Assembly: GCA_031835245.1 (NCBI GenBank)
Contig: JAVKOQ010000007.1
Coordinates: forward strand, 324,001-388,000
Source of the DNA: Balamuthia mandrillaris
Taxonomy: Eukaryota > Discosea > Longamoebia > Balamuthiidae
Length of the DNA stretch: 64,000 bases
Direction of reading: 5' to 3'
The notes beneath the pieces were generated by a model that did not search any database, was not told the origin of the DNA, and saw only the letters and a list, made by a program, of their open reading frames with translations. This document shows positions 22,083 to 32,808 of the stretch, piece after piece. Position 1 is the first letter of the stretch; every line of letters begins with the position of its first letter. Made by a program: the position numbers and the translations under genes.

Positions 22083-24290
22083 GAAATACCTGCAATCTGG
22101 GCACGATTGATATGAAAGCGATAAAACAGTTTTTCATCCTTAAAGCAATGATCTCCCACCACATGTTGAATCAAGCCCTTTTCTCTAAGCTCATCCAATA
22201 TGGTAACGACCTCGCTGCGGCTGTTGATTCGATGGTTGGCCATGTACCAATCAACGGCCTCTTTCCCGACAAAGCATGACTCGTAGGCTTTCAAATGGTA
22301 GTGCCGAGTCTTTATCTGCAATTGTTCAAGTAATTTAGAGTGATAGAACAGATGCGAATAGAGAGAGAAAGAGAAAGCGAGATAAGGACAAGAGCGAACA
22401 GACAAAAGGAGGATAGAAGTACGGTAACACCAATGACAGGGTCCAGCATGGTTAAGAGCAGCTTTTTCAGATGGTTGTCATGAGGTTCCACAAAGACAGC
22501 CAACTCCCAACCGGGCTTCTTTTGTGCTTGGGACAGGTCTCCGCCAACTCTTTCGCCTCCGCGTTGATCCCCCCCATCGTTTTTAACGTCATCCCCATCA
22601 CTCTTTTTTTGTTCAGCAAACTGGTCTTGTTGTTGCTGTTGTTGCTGCTGCACTGGATCTATCTCTCGCAACACGCACCAATGCTTGACCCATTGCTCTT
22701 CTTTCATCTGTACATCCACCCAACCTTCTCTTCGCTTCAAGTGTTGTTCCAGATTGCTACTTTCTTCCGTCTCCACCGCTTCCGTCGTTACTATTTCCTC
22801 CTCTTCTTCCCCATCTTTTTTGCTCTCTCTCATTGTCGAAAGTTCTCCTGAAGATGATAAAGAGGAATTTTTGCTGCCACTTCTTAGCAAAAACCGAGAG
22901 CTCTTCTTACCTATCGACGACTTCTTCGTTAACTTCATGGAGCTCTTTTGTTTGTTGCTCTTGCTCTGTTGCTTGTTTGCGTTGTTAAAGTTTTCGATGT
23001 AGTTGTTCTCCAACTTCGTCAGTTTTTTCATCTTCTTTTTGCCTTCCTTTGTAAACTGGAAGAGAACGTCTCCGTCTGTAAAAGGTCGTCTTGAGCCATG
23101 CGTGGCATGCCGAAACAGACCTGAGGCCCATAGTCGTACTCCTAAGTCAACTGCTTTCTGTCTTGCCAATGGATCCGTTTTTCTATCATAGTTGCTGCTG
23201 CCATTGTCGCTGCTGTTGGAAGGTGCCAAGGTAGGAGAAGAGTGGGCTGGTTCTAGTTCCACGTTATCTAGCAGCCAGTCCACTGCTTCCCTGCCTAATA
23301 AATAAAGCATGAGAGAGAGAAGCAGAGATGGGAGAGGAAGAGAGAAGCAAAACTATAAGGAGGAGGAGACAGAAGAAGCAAGAGGAAGCAGAAACAGAAG
23401 CAGGAGGAGGAGGAGGAGGAGAAAGAGAAAGAGAAAGAGAAAGAGAAAGAGAAAGAGAAAGAGAAAGAGAAAGAGAAAGAGAAAGAGAAAGAGAAAGAGA
23501 AAGAGAAAGAGAAAGAGAAAGAGAAAACGACGACGAGAAGAGCCAAACCAAGAAAAGAGCGACAGTAGCATTGCATTTTGCTGTATTTGCGAAGCTTGAG
23601 CGGCACGCCAAGGTTGGCGTCCAGAAAGCGTTGCCGCAGCTCCTCCAAGTTATGAGCCACCTCCCTCTCCGTGAACGAGCGCTGGCTTTGTCGTCGCACA
23701 GTCTGTGCTTGTGTTTCAGCGCTCGTCCTCTGGCTCTCCTTCTTGTTGGTATTCTTCTTCTTCTTCTTCTTCTGCTCTCCCTCTCTCTTTGCGAGAGCGG
23801 CTGTGCTAGCATCGCTGCTGTGGGTTTTCAAGAGGGAAGAGGTGGAGTGGGGTCTTTTCTTTTCGCTTGCCAAGGAGCGCTCGTTGTTGTTGTTGTTAAC
23901 GGCGGTGGTGGCGATCAAGTCGGTGAGCGAAGAAGGATGAAGAGGACGAGAAGAAGCGGAGGAAGAAGAGGGAGGAACTATGATAGCGGCAAGAGAGGAT
24001 TTGGAGCGAGGAGGCAAGGCTGCGGAGAAGGCGACTGCTTTGCTCTGACGTTGTCGTATCACGGGACTGCTGCTGCTGCACAGACTACCCTCCTCCTTCT
24101 CCTCATCCGCTGCAGACGCAGAAGAAGAAGCAGAAGTAGGGACGATGGGAGGGAAGGGTGGAGTGCTATTCAGCTTCTGCTTCATTTCTTGGCGGAGGCG
24201 AGACTCCGTCGCTCTTGCCCTGGACTCGCCGTAGAGGTAGGCCAGCAAGGCCCCCACCACCGCCACCAACAGCCAATGCAGCCAGTCCAT
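20261..24290 (-). CDS. Membrane-anchored DEP / PH / DEP / CRAL-TRIO protein
   Basis: Ten exons (24290-23549, 23294-22423, 22315-22090, 21948-21815, 21755-21588, 21510-21136, 21046-20886, 20810-20677, 20614-20555, 20451-20261) join in phase to 1020 residues. An N-terminal membrane helix (WLHWLLVAVVGALLAYLYG) anchors it. A first DEP domain spans intron 1 (SFLGREAVDWLL). A PH-like first half follows (REGWVDVQMKEEQWVKHWCV). A second DEP comes next (YESCFVGKEAVDWYMANHRI), then what looks like the second half of a PH domain (IPLKDCLLKLERSGKCYEV, then FHFRLPKKEYPAVQRWIFAL). A Glu-rich coiled coil leads to CRAL-TRIO-N (LSDKQLLQYLRVKKLNVEEA) and the CRAL-TRIO lipid-binding domain (HVMLLHCPWFFKFIWAVVRP, then VHIMSSEKELLEYVEP). 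A role in lipid transfer or signalling at membranes is expected. Intron 1 holds a (GAGAAA)n satellite. Confidence 0.85.
23418..23525. repeat. (GAGAAA)n microsatellite in an intron
   Basis: About 18 copies of the hexamer on the plus strand, inside intron 1 of the DEP/CRAL-TRIO gene. On the sense (minus) strand it is pyrimidine (TTTCTC), like most intron repeats in this window. Confidence 0.9.
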
Positions 24291-24537
24291 CTGCTGCTCT
24301 CTGTTCTTTCCTCTTCCTTGTTGTCGACGTTAATTGTGATGACGTCATGTGTATCGTCGACATATAGTATGTACTGACGTCATGCGTTGGTCGTCGACAA
24401 TTTATCACGCTGATGTCAGCAGTATATGTCCACATAAATTGATGACGTTTGCATGTCCGCAAATAAAAGCCGTTTGACAAAATTCGTGTCGACATGGAAG
24501 AAAGCGCTAGGAAAAAAAGAAAAGAAAGAAAAGAGGA
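24291..24537. promoter_or_regulatory. Divergent promoter with CRE and GTCGAC palindromes
   Basis: 247 bases between the DEP/CRAL-TRIO gene (-) and RTF2 (+). It holds two perfect TGACGTCA palindromes (24340-24347, 24375-24382; CREB/ATF-type sites in other eukaryotes), a related TGACGTTT near 24432, and four GTCGAC palindromes (24323-24328, 24356-24361, 24393-24398, 24488-24493), mostly within TGTCGACA/CGTCGACA. The spacing is regular enough to suggest a shared bidirectional control region. Confidence 0.6.
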
Positions 24538-25182
24538 ATGGGAGCGGACGGAGGCTCGATACCGAGTAGGGCAGAGCTGGTGAAGCTCAAGAAGAAGGCG
24601 GAGAGAAACCCGCCGACGGAGCTGGAACGGACTCGCTGGCAATGCTGCGCCCTCAGCAAGGAACCCCTGCGCGACCCCATCGTCTGCTGCCCTTTGGGCT
24701 ACCTCTTCAACAAGGAGGCCCTCATCACCCACCTCCTGGAAAAGAGTTTGCCCTCCGAGTTTTCTCACATTCGTAGTTTAAAGGTTTTTTTGGCACCACT
24801 TCTTGTTCTTTCCTTATTCTTCTTGTTCTTCTTGTTCTTCTTGTTCTTCTTGTTCTTGTTCTTGTTCTTGTTCTTGTTCTTGTTCTTGTTCTTGTTCTTC
24901 TTCTTGTTCTTCTTGTTCTTCTTGTTCTTTTTCTTCTTCTTCTTCTTCTTCTGTCTTTTCTCTGTTGACTAACCAAAAATAAATAAAGGACGTTATCCCG
25001 GTCCACTTTGCAGCTAATCCGCACTACCAAGAGGCAGCTTCCTCCGCCGTTGCTGCCGACGTCTCCTCTGGCAATGGGGAGGCTCCCTTTGCTTGCCCTA
25101 TCACTGGCCTGGAAGTTAATGGCCTTTACAAGTAAGCTTTTTTCTTTCTCCCCTTTCTTCTTTATCGTTTCTCCTCTCTCTG

Positions 25183-25228
<46 letters not shown>

Positions 25229-25895
25229 TTGGTTTTATTTTTGTTACTTTTCTTTTCTAACCTATATCTTTTCTTTTTTTGTTTTTGTTTCATTTATGAT
25301 CTTTTCATTTCTTTTTGTTGTTGTTGTTGTTGTTGAATATAGGTTCTCAGTGCTAAGAACTTGTGGCTGCGTGTTCTCCAAGAGAGCCCTGCGTGAGGTT
25401 CCTTCCATGGAGTGCTTGCAATGCGGCAAGGCTTATACGCCCGATGACGTGATGCCGCTCAATGGCACTGCCGAACAAGTGGAACGGCTTCGACAGCAGC
25501 TCGAAGAGAAGAGAGGGCAAGAACAGGTAGATAGAAAAGAGAGGAAACGCAAAAGGAAAGAAAAGAAATGTATGTGCTTCTCTCTCTGTTCTCTCTCTCT
25601 CTGTTTTCATCACCTTGCTTACACAATGTTTTTCTCCCAATACGTAATAACAGCAACCGACAAAGAAAAGAAGAAGGACAAAGAAAAGACTAAGAGCAAG
25701 ACTGAAAAATCAAAGAGCAGCAAGCGAGCACGTGCTCCTGCGCCTTCCTCTTCGTCCTCGTCTTCAACTTCTACATCTTCCACCAAGTCAACCACAACAG
25801 GAGATGCTTATGTGAGCGATGCCTATCGTTCCATCTTCACATCCAGCACAAAGCCCAAAACCGGATTTACGACATTGACCAGTTCTTATGTCTAA
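24538..25895 (+). CDS. RTF2: Replication termination factor 2 (RTF2) homolog
   Basis: RTF2 proteins act at stalled replication forks and, in plants and yeast, also in splicing. Exons 24538-24783, 24989-25131, 25343-25569 and 25654-25895 join in phase to 285 residues (human about 306). The family start MGADGGSIPSRAELV is diagnostic. The U-box/RING-like part shows WQCCALSKEPLRDPIVCCPL, GYLFNKEALITHLLEK, FACPITGLEVNG and LRTCGCVFSKRAL, then MECLQCGKAYTPDDVMPLNG. A Lys-rich linker and Ser run precede the conserved SDAYRSIFTS tail. The donor of intron 3 was placed at 25570 rather than the nearer GT because only this one keeps the C-terminal frame. Intron 1 carries a (TTCTTG)n-type repeat. Confidence 0.95.
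24800..24960. repeat. (TTCTTG)/(TTC) microsatellite in RTF2 intron 1
   Basis: An imperfect array of TTCTTG and TTC units from about 24810 to 24950, pyrimidine-rich on the sense strand of the gene. Confidence 0.85.
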
Positions 25896-26105
25896 CGCCT
25901 GCATTAAACTGTGGCGCAACGGCATCATTTTCTTCCACCTCGCTTCTTCTCCAAAAGAACAGTAACAGATGGAAGAACTAGTTCTATTGTACAAACAAAA
26001 ACAGCTAACGTAACTTCAACAACAACAAAATAGAATTTCAAGAAAGACTTGGATGGTCTCCTGCTGGTGAGATTCCTTCTCTCTCTAATTTTCGTTTGCA
26101 CTTCG

Positions 26106-29100
26106 TCATTGTTGAGGTTTGACTCCTCTTGGTGGTGGTAGGGGAGGTGGTGCTCGCGGTGAGGCCGGCACAGAAGAAGATGCCGACGACGAGGAAGGAG
26201 AGGGAGCGCCGTTGCTCTGTTGTGTTTCGGAGCCCCATGCCGTCCCTCTTCTCCCGATCATGAAGGAAGGGGATCCTGGAGGTTGTGACCGTCTGTCTCC
26301 TCGTTGCGTGGTGCTTGACCTCTCTATCTTCTCTGTCGTTGTCTCTTCGTGTTCAACCTCGTGCTCTTTCTCTTTCATCTTTTCGTTTTCTTCATTTTGT
26401 CCTCGTTGCTGTTTGTCGTAGGATCCATGAGTTGGTCGCTTTCGGTGTTCTTCCTGTTTCAATTCCTTTTCCAACTGCTCCTCCTCCTTCCGCAGCCTCA
26501 TATCTAACACCCATACAAAAGGATCCATCGTAGCTCCCTCCTCATCCAGCCTTATTCTCTCCTTCTCTCTCCTCCTCTGTTGCTGCTTTGCGCTTTCCTC
26601 ACCATCATCTTCAGCATTCCCTGTTGGAAGCATCAAACCGTTGCTCTCTTCCGGCAAGAAGAAGCCTCGCCACGCGTTTAACACTCGCATCCATTTTCTG
26701 GCCACTTTGGGCTCCCACGCCACCAAAAAGACGGTTTGTTCTCCTCCGTTACCTCTCTTTCTTCTCCTTCTTCGTCTTGTTTCTTTCTTGCGAAATGTTG
26801 GCTCCTCATCCTTCGAGCTAATTGTCCATCCTCCATCGTCTTCCTCGTCTCCTTGCTTAGCCTCCTCTTCCTCATCAGATAATTGCTGCTGCTGTTCTTT
26901 TTCGTTTTCTGCATCCTCGCTTGTTGGCAACAAGAACCTGAGCTTAAGTACACAGTCTTTCAACACGTCTTCCTCCATCATCAATCCCATCGCCGTTTGC
27001 TTCTTGTCGCTTCGCCACTGGAGCTCCTCCGCTGCCTCGGCTTGCGCGTGCACGAAGCGAGAGTCGGAGCAGAGGGAGACCTCAAGAAGCGAATTGGAAT
27101 TTAGAGGTAGGGAGCCAAGATAACGCTCCGCCTCCTCCTCCACAACCACCTCTTCTGATGTTTGCTTTTGACGAGTATTGCCCAAGCGACTACCACTCTC
27201 GTACTCTCGATGGTAGTAGAACAACTTGTTGCCACAGAGGGAGAACCAGCGTTCCCGCCATCCCTCTCTTGGCTGTGACAAGACCTCCTCCCCCTCCAAC
27301 TCGATGTTCATCAGGAACGTGCCCTCCAGTTGCGGCAACTACAGCGATTCTTCCACGTCAAAAACAGAAGAAAGAAGGAAGAGGGAAGGAGTACAAGAGG
27401 AAAGGAACAAAAGAAATGAAGAAGGAGAAGAAACGGGAAACAATTCTGACCTGAACGTACAAAAAGTGATTGTCATAGACGTCGTTGGGGCCGATGAACT
27501 CATCAACGATGCCGGTTTTCTTCAGAAGAAAGAGGGCATCATCCGGTATGTTTTGCTCCGCCAACGAACGTTGGTGGTCCAACAACTCCACTAAGAGAAT
27601 ATACAGCCAAGTCACGTCAAGGTTTGTTTTTGTATGTAAGAGAAGCACTTACCTTTACGAAAGCTGCTCTGGTCTTTGCCAGAAATAAGACTTGCGTTGG
27701 TGGAGCCTACAGCCTCAGCGATGGCATAGACAAGATCGTAGATGATGACATTGGCATCGATGATGAGAGGCTGAATGCTGCCGTCGGTAAGCACCAAACG
27801 TATCTCCCTCTCCACCACTTCACGAGGCATCTCCTCTTCGCTCTCTCTATCGCCTTCAGCCTCCGTGTATCTGTCGAAGAACTTGTCTCGGGCCATGACT
27901 GTTCCCTTTCCTCTCTTCTCCCCTGCTGTTTCCTCTTCCCCCTCCGCCCCGTCTTCTCCATAGATGGAAGCGATGGTGGCTCTTCGAGGAGAAGCAATGG
28001 ACGAGCTACCGCCATCCATTCCTTCTCCTGTTGCCCCTGCTGCTTTGGCACGTGCCGCTGCTTTGGCTTGCTTCTCCTTCTCCTTGCTTTGCCGTTTCTC
28101 TCTGGTGCGAAGAATGCGTGGCTTTGCTGACAATCTTCCCCAAGAGCTATGATTCTTCTTCTTGTTGGCGCGTTGACTGCCGCTGAGATTAGAGGACGGT
28201 TGTCGCACGAGTCGCATGGAGGAGTGGCGAGCAGGACCGAAGAAGGGCCGCATCTCAATCCAACGCAGCAATACCTGCGTCCAGCTGACTTGCTCTTCCT
28301 CTGATTCTGCAAGTAAGTAATATACTCTGCCTGGTGCTTCCAACTGCATTTGTGTTTGTCTCATTTTGAGTACTTCTCTGTCTTACGCAACGAAAAGCAA
28401 ATGGAAAGAAGGAGAAGAACAAGACGAACAAAAAACAAGAAGGAGATGACGGCAAACCTGAAAAGCAGCTCTTGGATTCCTCTTCGTGGCAGAGTCAAAC
28501 GGTTCGGTGACCTGCAACAAGTTTACATTCTGCACGGCAATGTAATTGATGGGAGTGCCATCCTGCTCCGTCTTGAAGTAGAACAGACGATCCCCACTCA
28601 ACACGAACCATCGCCTCTTCCACGCTTTCACCAACCCTTTATCTCCTTTCTTGAGGAGATGACCCTCCTTCCGAGGCAGCCAGAGATACAACGCGGTGCT
28701 CGCCATGATCTCTCTATCGCTCATCTCCTCTGAGAGCGGTCCGTTGCGCAGCACGATGAACCGTGCCGTGTGGTGTGGCAGTGGCAAATGCAGCAGCAAC
28801 GTATCTTCATTCAGCTTGCGCACTTTTGTTTAGGGTGAGTACATGGAAGGAAAGCAGACAGAAGAAAGTAACAAGAGAAGAAAGTAAGAAGAAGCAAACG
28901 TTCGTCATGGTTAGCGTCTACGAGAGGAATGTCTTCCATGCTGATTTGTTTGACGAGGTGAGGCAACAGCTCTCCTATCGTCATCTGGTCAGAGACTGTC
29001 ACTCGCCTCAACCGCCCGATCATGTCTTGTATCCGCAGCTCGTGCCATAACTTCCTGAACTCCACCGGATCCTATTTAAAAAAAGAAGAAGAAGCTCAGA

Positions 29101-29120
29101 GGAGCAGAAAACAATTAAAC

Positions 29121-29167
<47 letters not shown>

Positions 29168-29427
29168 CGAACCCCGGTGGCAAGTCCATAGGAGCCCAGA
29201 GTGCGGTTGGCCTGCAGCCAGCCCTCGGCCTCGGCCTGGTAGTGGCGCGGGATGAAAAGGCCGTACTGCTTGACTTCCTCGGGGTCGGTGATGTCCTGCT
29301 TGTTGGCCACCAGCTGGACAGCGTCCCGCACGGTGAGAGCCCGCCCGAAGCGCACCACCTTGGTGACGTTCGGCGGGAAATGGACTTTCAGCGTAAGCGG
29401 CGTGGAGCCTTTTCTTGGGCTCAACAT
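26106..29427 (-). CDS. Talin/kindlin-like F0-F1 and PH adaptor protein
   Basis: Six exons (29427-29173, 29071-28900, 28822-28458, 28343-27653, 27590-27451, 27338-26106) join in phase to 951 residues. A ubiquitin-like F0 domain opens the protein (VVRFGRALTVRDAVQLVANK, YGLFIPRHY, WLQANRTLGSYGLATGDPVE), matching the talin pattern ending in EYRK. A second beta-grasp-like stretch (LRRVTVSDQMTIGELLPHLV) follows. PH domain 1 spans an intron (KEGHLLKKGDKGLVKAWKRR, then RVYYLLAESEEEQVSWTQVL). A basic Ala-rich linker leads to an F1-like domain (IRLVLTDGSIQPLIIDANVI, then LLDHQRSLAEQNIPDDALFL). PH domain 2 has long acidic insertions (EGWRERWFSLCGNKLFYYHR). FERM F2 and F3 lobes are not seen. The tail is Pro/Ser-rich. 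A membrane-cytoskeleton adaptor role is inferred. Confidence 0.8.
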
Positions 29428-30385
29428 TTTTTTTTTGTTTTGCAGATGAAGAAGAGAGATAAAAAAAACCTCTTCCTCTTCTCTCCCCGGTGGTGGCCTG
29501 GTAAAACGAACCGCTTGTCAAAAAAAAAAATGAAAGCATTACACACACGCAAATAAAAGAAGCAGGGTGAGGAGCTCATACCTTACCAAAGGGTGTGTCG
29601 GCAAAGGTCAAAAAAAAAAGAGAGAGAGAGAAGAAAGATGCGGAAAAAAAGAGTGAAAAAGAAAGAAAGAAAGAGCTCTTGTTTCCTCTTCTTCTTGGGG
29701 TGTAACGCAAACAAAAATCAAAAAAAAACCCATAACAAACGCACCTGTTCATTAATTTTGAACGCTCTACTGCGAAAGGGCGGTATGTGACTGGACAGAA
29801 TGTCCGGTAAATGGAGCGGGAATCTTGGAGCATTAAATGTGGACACTTATTTCTCGACTCCTTTGCTTTGAAGCAAATTCGAATGCGGCGTGTCTCCCTC
29901 ATGTCCTCTCTCTTGTCCATATATGCTCCCATAACAAAAAGGCTCCAAACGTTATCTATAAAAGGTGAATTGAGATAATTTTTCATCTTTAATAGGTTAT
30001 TCGCCACGTCACGGAGCACATGGCGAAGAGAGAGAGAGAGAGAGAAGAGTGAAGCGAGAGGGCCGGATCATCCACAGAGTGGGAGACCCCCTCCCGTGCT
30101 TTGCTCTCTCTCTCCTCGCTTACTCTGTGTCGCGGGTGTTTAACTTGTTTCCTTTGGCTCGTTGAGTGCCTTCCCCCCAAATATCTTTGGAAGGGTCACA
30201 CTTAATCCAGAGGGCAAAGCGAGAGAACTCTCTTTGAAGACCTTGGCCTCGTTCTATTAGGTTGGGGCTGAGAACGATTAGGAGGGCACATCCTATTATG
30301 TTTATACAAAAAAGGTAATGAATGACGTCAGTTTGAAAAGCGGACAAAATAAAAGAAAGTTCGAAAGAGAAAGCAAGATCGAAAG
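29428..30385. other. Spacer between FERM/PH gene and WASH
   Basis: 958 bases between divergent starts. It contains homopurine runs, (GA)n tracts near 30030 and a minus-strand open frame (29576-30019) of 147 codons with no recognised similarity, which I do not call. Near the WASH start there are CTATTAGG and TCCTATTA sites (30253-30260 and about 30291-30298), like those in other promoters of the window. Confidence 0.4.
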
Positions 30386-32512
30386 ATGGCAACGCAGGTC
30401 TGTAATGTGCCTGTGGTGTTTCAGGACTTGAGGCAGCGCGAGTCCTACTTCCAGCTGTTTGACGCGTTGGAAACGTTGGAAAAGACGGTCGACAATGTCT
30501 TTACGCGCATCTCTCAAAGAGTAATAATGTTTCTTTTGCTCATTCATTTTCTTCCTCTCAATTTTTTTTCATCTTTTTCATTCTCGATCCGCTCTCCCCC
30601 TTTTTTTTTTTTTTTTTTTTGAAATAATTCAAGGCTGCTGCTGAGAGGGCTAAAGTGGAGGCGGTGAACAGAAGGCTCGAGGCGGCAAAGGCCAAAGTGC
30701 AGCACATTGCCGGAAGCACCAAGGCCATCACCGTCCACTCCCCCGCCAAGTATCCCGCCCCTGAGCAATTGGCGCAATACTTGCCGCTCTATGGCAACCA
30801 GAAGCCCGCCCCTCCCAAACGTTCCCGCTTCCATCTCTCTGAAATTCCTCACGTTCGTATTCTTTGGCTTCCTGCTGTCTTCTTCTATCGTCTCTTCTTT
30901 CTTATCTGCTCTATATGCCCTCTGCTCTCTGCTCTCTGCTCTCTGCTCTCTGCTCTCTGCTCTCTGCTCTCTGCTCTCTGCTCTCTGCTCTCTGCTCTCT
31001 GCTCTCTGCTCTCTGCTCTCTGCTCTCTGCTCTCTGCTCTCTGCTCTCTGCTCTCTGCTCTCTTCTCTCTTCTCTCTTCTTTCTCTATCTTTGCTCTCTG
31101 CTCTCTACTATCTCTCTCTCCTTTATTATCAACACCAACAGCTGCTTTTTAAAAAAACAGTTTTCCACATTCTCCACAACGGGCAGACTGAAGGATCCTC
31201 TGCAAGATGACCCCTTCCTTCCCGAAAGCGACTCCAGAAGGTCTCTGGAACACGAGAACGACCGCCGCGAAGGGCTCGGCAGGCTGCCTGACCAGCTGCC
31301 CTCCATCAGCGCCCTCCTCCTCTTCAACACCCAGGAGAACCCCTACAAGAAGTACGTGTCTCTGGACAACCTTGCAGGCAGTGCTTCCGCCGGCAAGAAC
31401 TTTCTTGGAGAGAGCAAGCCGGGCTTGGCGGCGGGACCTATCACGTTGGGTCCCGAGGGAGATCAAGGCCTCCTCAGTGTGGTTCCCTTGGAGTACAAGT
31501 ACAGGCCAAAGCTGGAGCAGGTTCCCGAGTTCAACCTGCCGAACGTGCTGCCGAACCTGCCGCGCGTGGCGGATATCTCTTGGGGGCTCTCCTCATCCGC
31601 TGCAAGCGGTTCCACAGCATTGGATTCCATTGCTCCCTCCTCTCATGTGCCTGACTTGCCTGATGTGGGCGGTGCTGCTGCTGTGCCGTCCTCTTCTGAG
31701 GGCGGTGCTGCCAATGATGCAATTTCCTCTTCGTTATTAGTGGATGTGCCGGCCGTGGAGGGATCGGGATTGGCTCCGCCACCACCGCCGCCTGGTATGG
31801 CACCTCCACCACCACCTGGTGGGGCTCCTCCACCGCCTCCTGGCATGGCTCCTCCCCCTCCCCCTAATCTTGCCCCGCCACCTCCTGCTGTACCTGTCGC
31901 TGATAGTGGTACCTCTCTCTCTCTCTCTCTCCCCCCTCTCTTCTCTGTTGATCCCACTTGTAACTGAGAGAATGAATTTTTCTTAGGCGATGCTCGATCG
32001 AGCTTGTTGGCTGACATTCGGAAGGGCCACAAGTCTCGTTTGAAGAGCGCACAGCAGAAAGACCTGGAGGAAGCCCCTCCCTCCGTCTCTGGCCGGGCAG
32101 CTCCCACCGCTCCTGTCTCTACGGTATCATTTTTCTCAACTCTACTTTGTTTCTTTCTCTTTTTTTTGTTTCTGATCCACTTGGTAACAAACAAAAGGGG
32201 GATATATTCGGAGACTTGATAATGGCACTAAACCTTCGTCGCAAAGGCCTCAAAGGAGAAGCGCCACCCAAACCACGAAAACAAAAGCAAACGTTAGCTA
32301 TTTCCTCCTCTTCTTCTTTCTTCTTTCATGTTCTCACCAACCTTCCAACAAACAGCAAAGCGGAGGATCTAACGGAGGACATCAGGCTTCCAGAGCCAGA
32401 CAGACAGGAACAAGCAGAAGCTGCACAGCCAGAAGAAGACTTGGAGGAAGACGACTTTAGTGATGAGGATGAAGAACAGGCATCCAGCGATGACTCTGAA
32501 TGGGATCCTTAA
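30386..32512 (+). CDS. WASHC1: WASH complex subunit 1 (Arp2/3 activator)
   Basis: WASH drives Arp2/3-dependent actin assembly on endosomes and, in amoebae, on contractile and neutralising vacuoles. Exons 30386-30520, 30634-30852, 31161-31908, 31987-32123, 32198-32292 and 32356-32512 join in phase to 496 residues. The N-terminal WAHD1 part shows FQDLRQRESYFQLFDALETL and KVEAVNRRLEAAKAKVQHIA. The diagnostic WASH motif is SALLLFNTQENPYKKYVSLD. A Pro-rich region of PPPPPGMAP repeats follows. The VCA end comprises a WH2 (SSLLADIRKGHKSRLKS), a connector (GDIFGDLIMALNLRRKGLKG) and an acidic tail ending DDSEWDP with the Arp2/3-binding Trp. Intron 2 holds a 7-bp satellite. Confidence 0.95.
30905..31070. 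repeat. 7-bp tandem satellite (TCTGCTC)n in WASH intron 2
   Basis: About 21-22 almost perfect copies of a heptamer, grading into TCTTCTC at the downstream end. The seven-base unit is unusual among the 2-, 3- and 6-bp repeats in the window. Because 7 is not a multiple of 3, all three frames stay open through it, which produces misleading long open frames. Confidence 0.9.
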
Positions 32513-32808
32513 ACACAAAAAAAAAAGATGAATGGAGCTATATAATGATAGGCTGAAGCACTTATTTGTTTTGTTGTTTATTGCTTTGTTATTTTTGTGC
32601 TGCAAAATAAGGGCCTTATCGACGTCTTCCTCTTCTCTTTTCGTGTGATCGAGCGCCAGCACTTCCCCTTTTGGAATTTATTTTTTGTCAGACAAGAGAA
32701 CGCGAGACAGAGAGAATCAGAAGGACGAGACGTACTCTGCACGGGAAGGACGAGAGGCAGGAGCAGGAACAGCGGTTGGAACAGGAGCGGGGGCTGGTTT
32801 GATGGTCG

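Noticed and set aside
23309-24377. Long plus-strand open frames opposite the DEP gene
   Set aside because: They are the antisense of coding sequence and of a hexamer repeat; no family motifs.
29576-30019. 147-codon minus-strand open frame between FERM/PH and WASH
   Set aside because: Composition is not absurd, but there is no similarity, no splice partner and it lies in a promoter spacer; not enough to call.
30655-31967. Three overlapping Leu/Ser-rich frames across the WASH intron
   Set aside because: A 7-bp repeat keeps all frames open; only the spliced WASH reading has family motifs.
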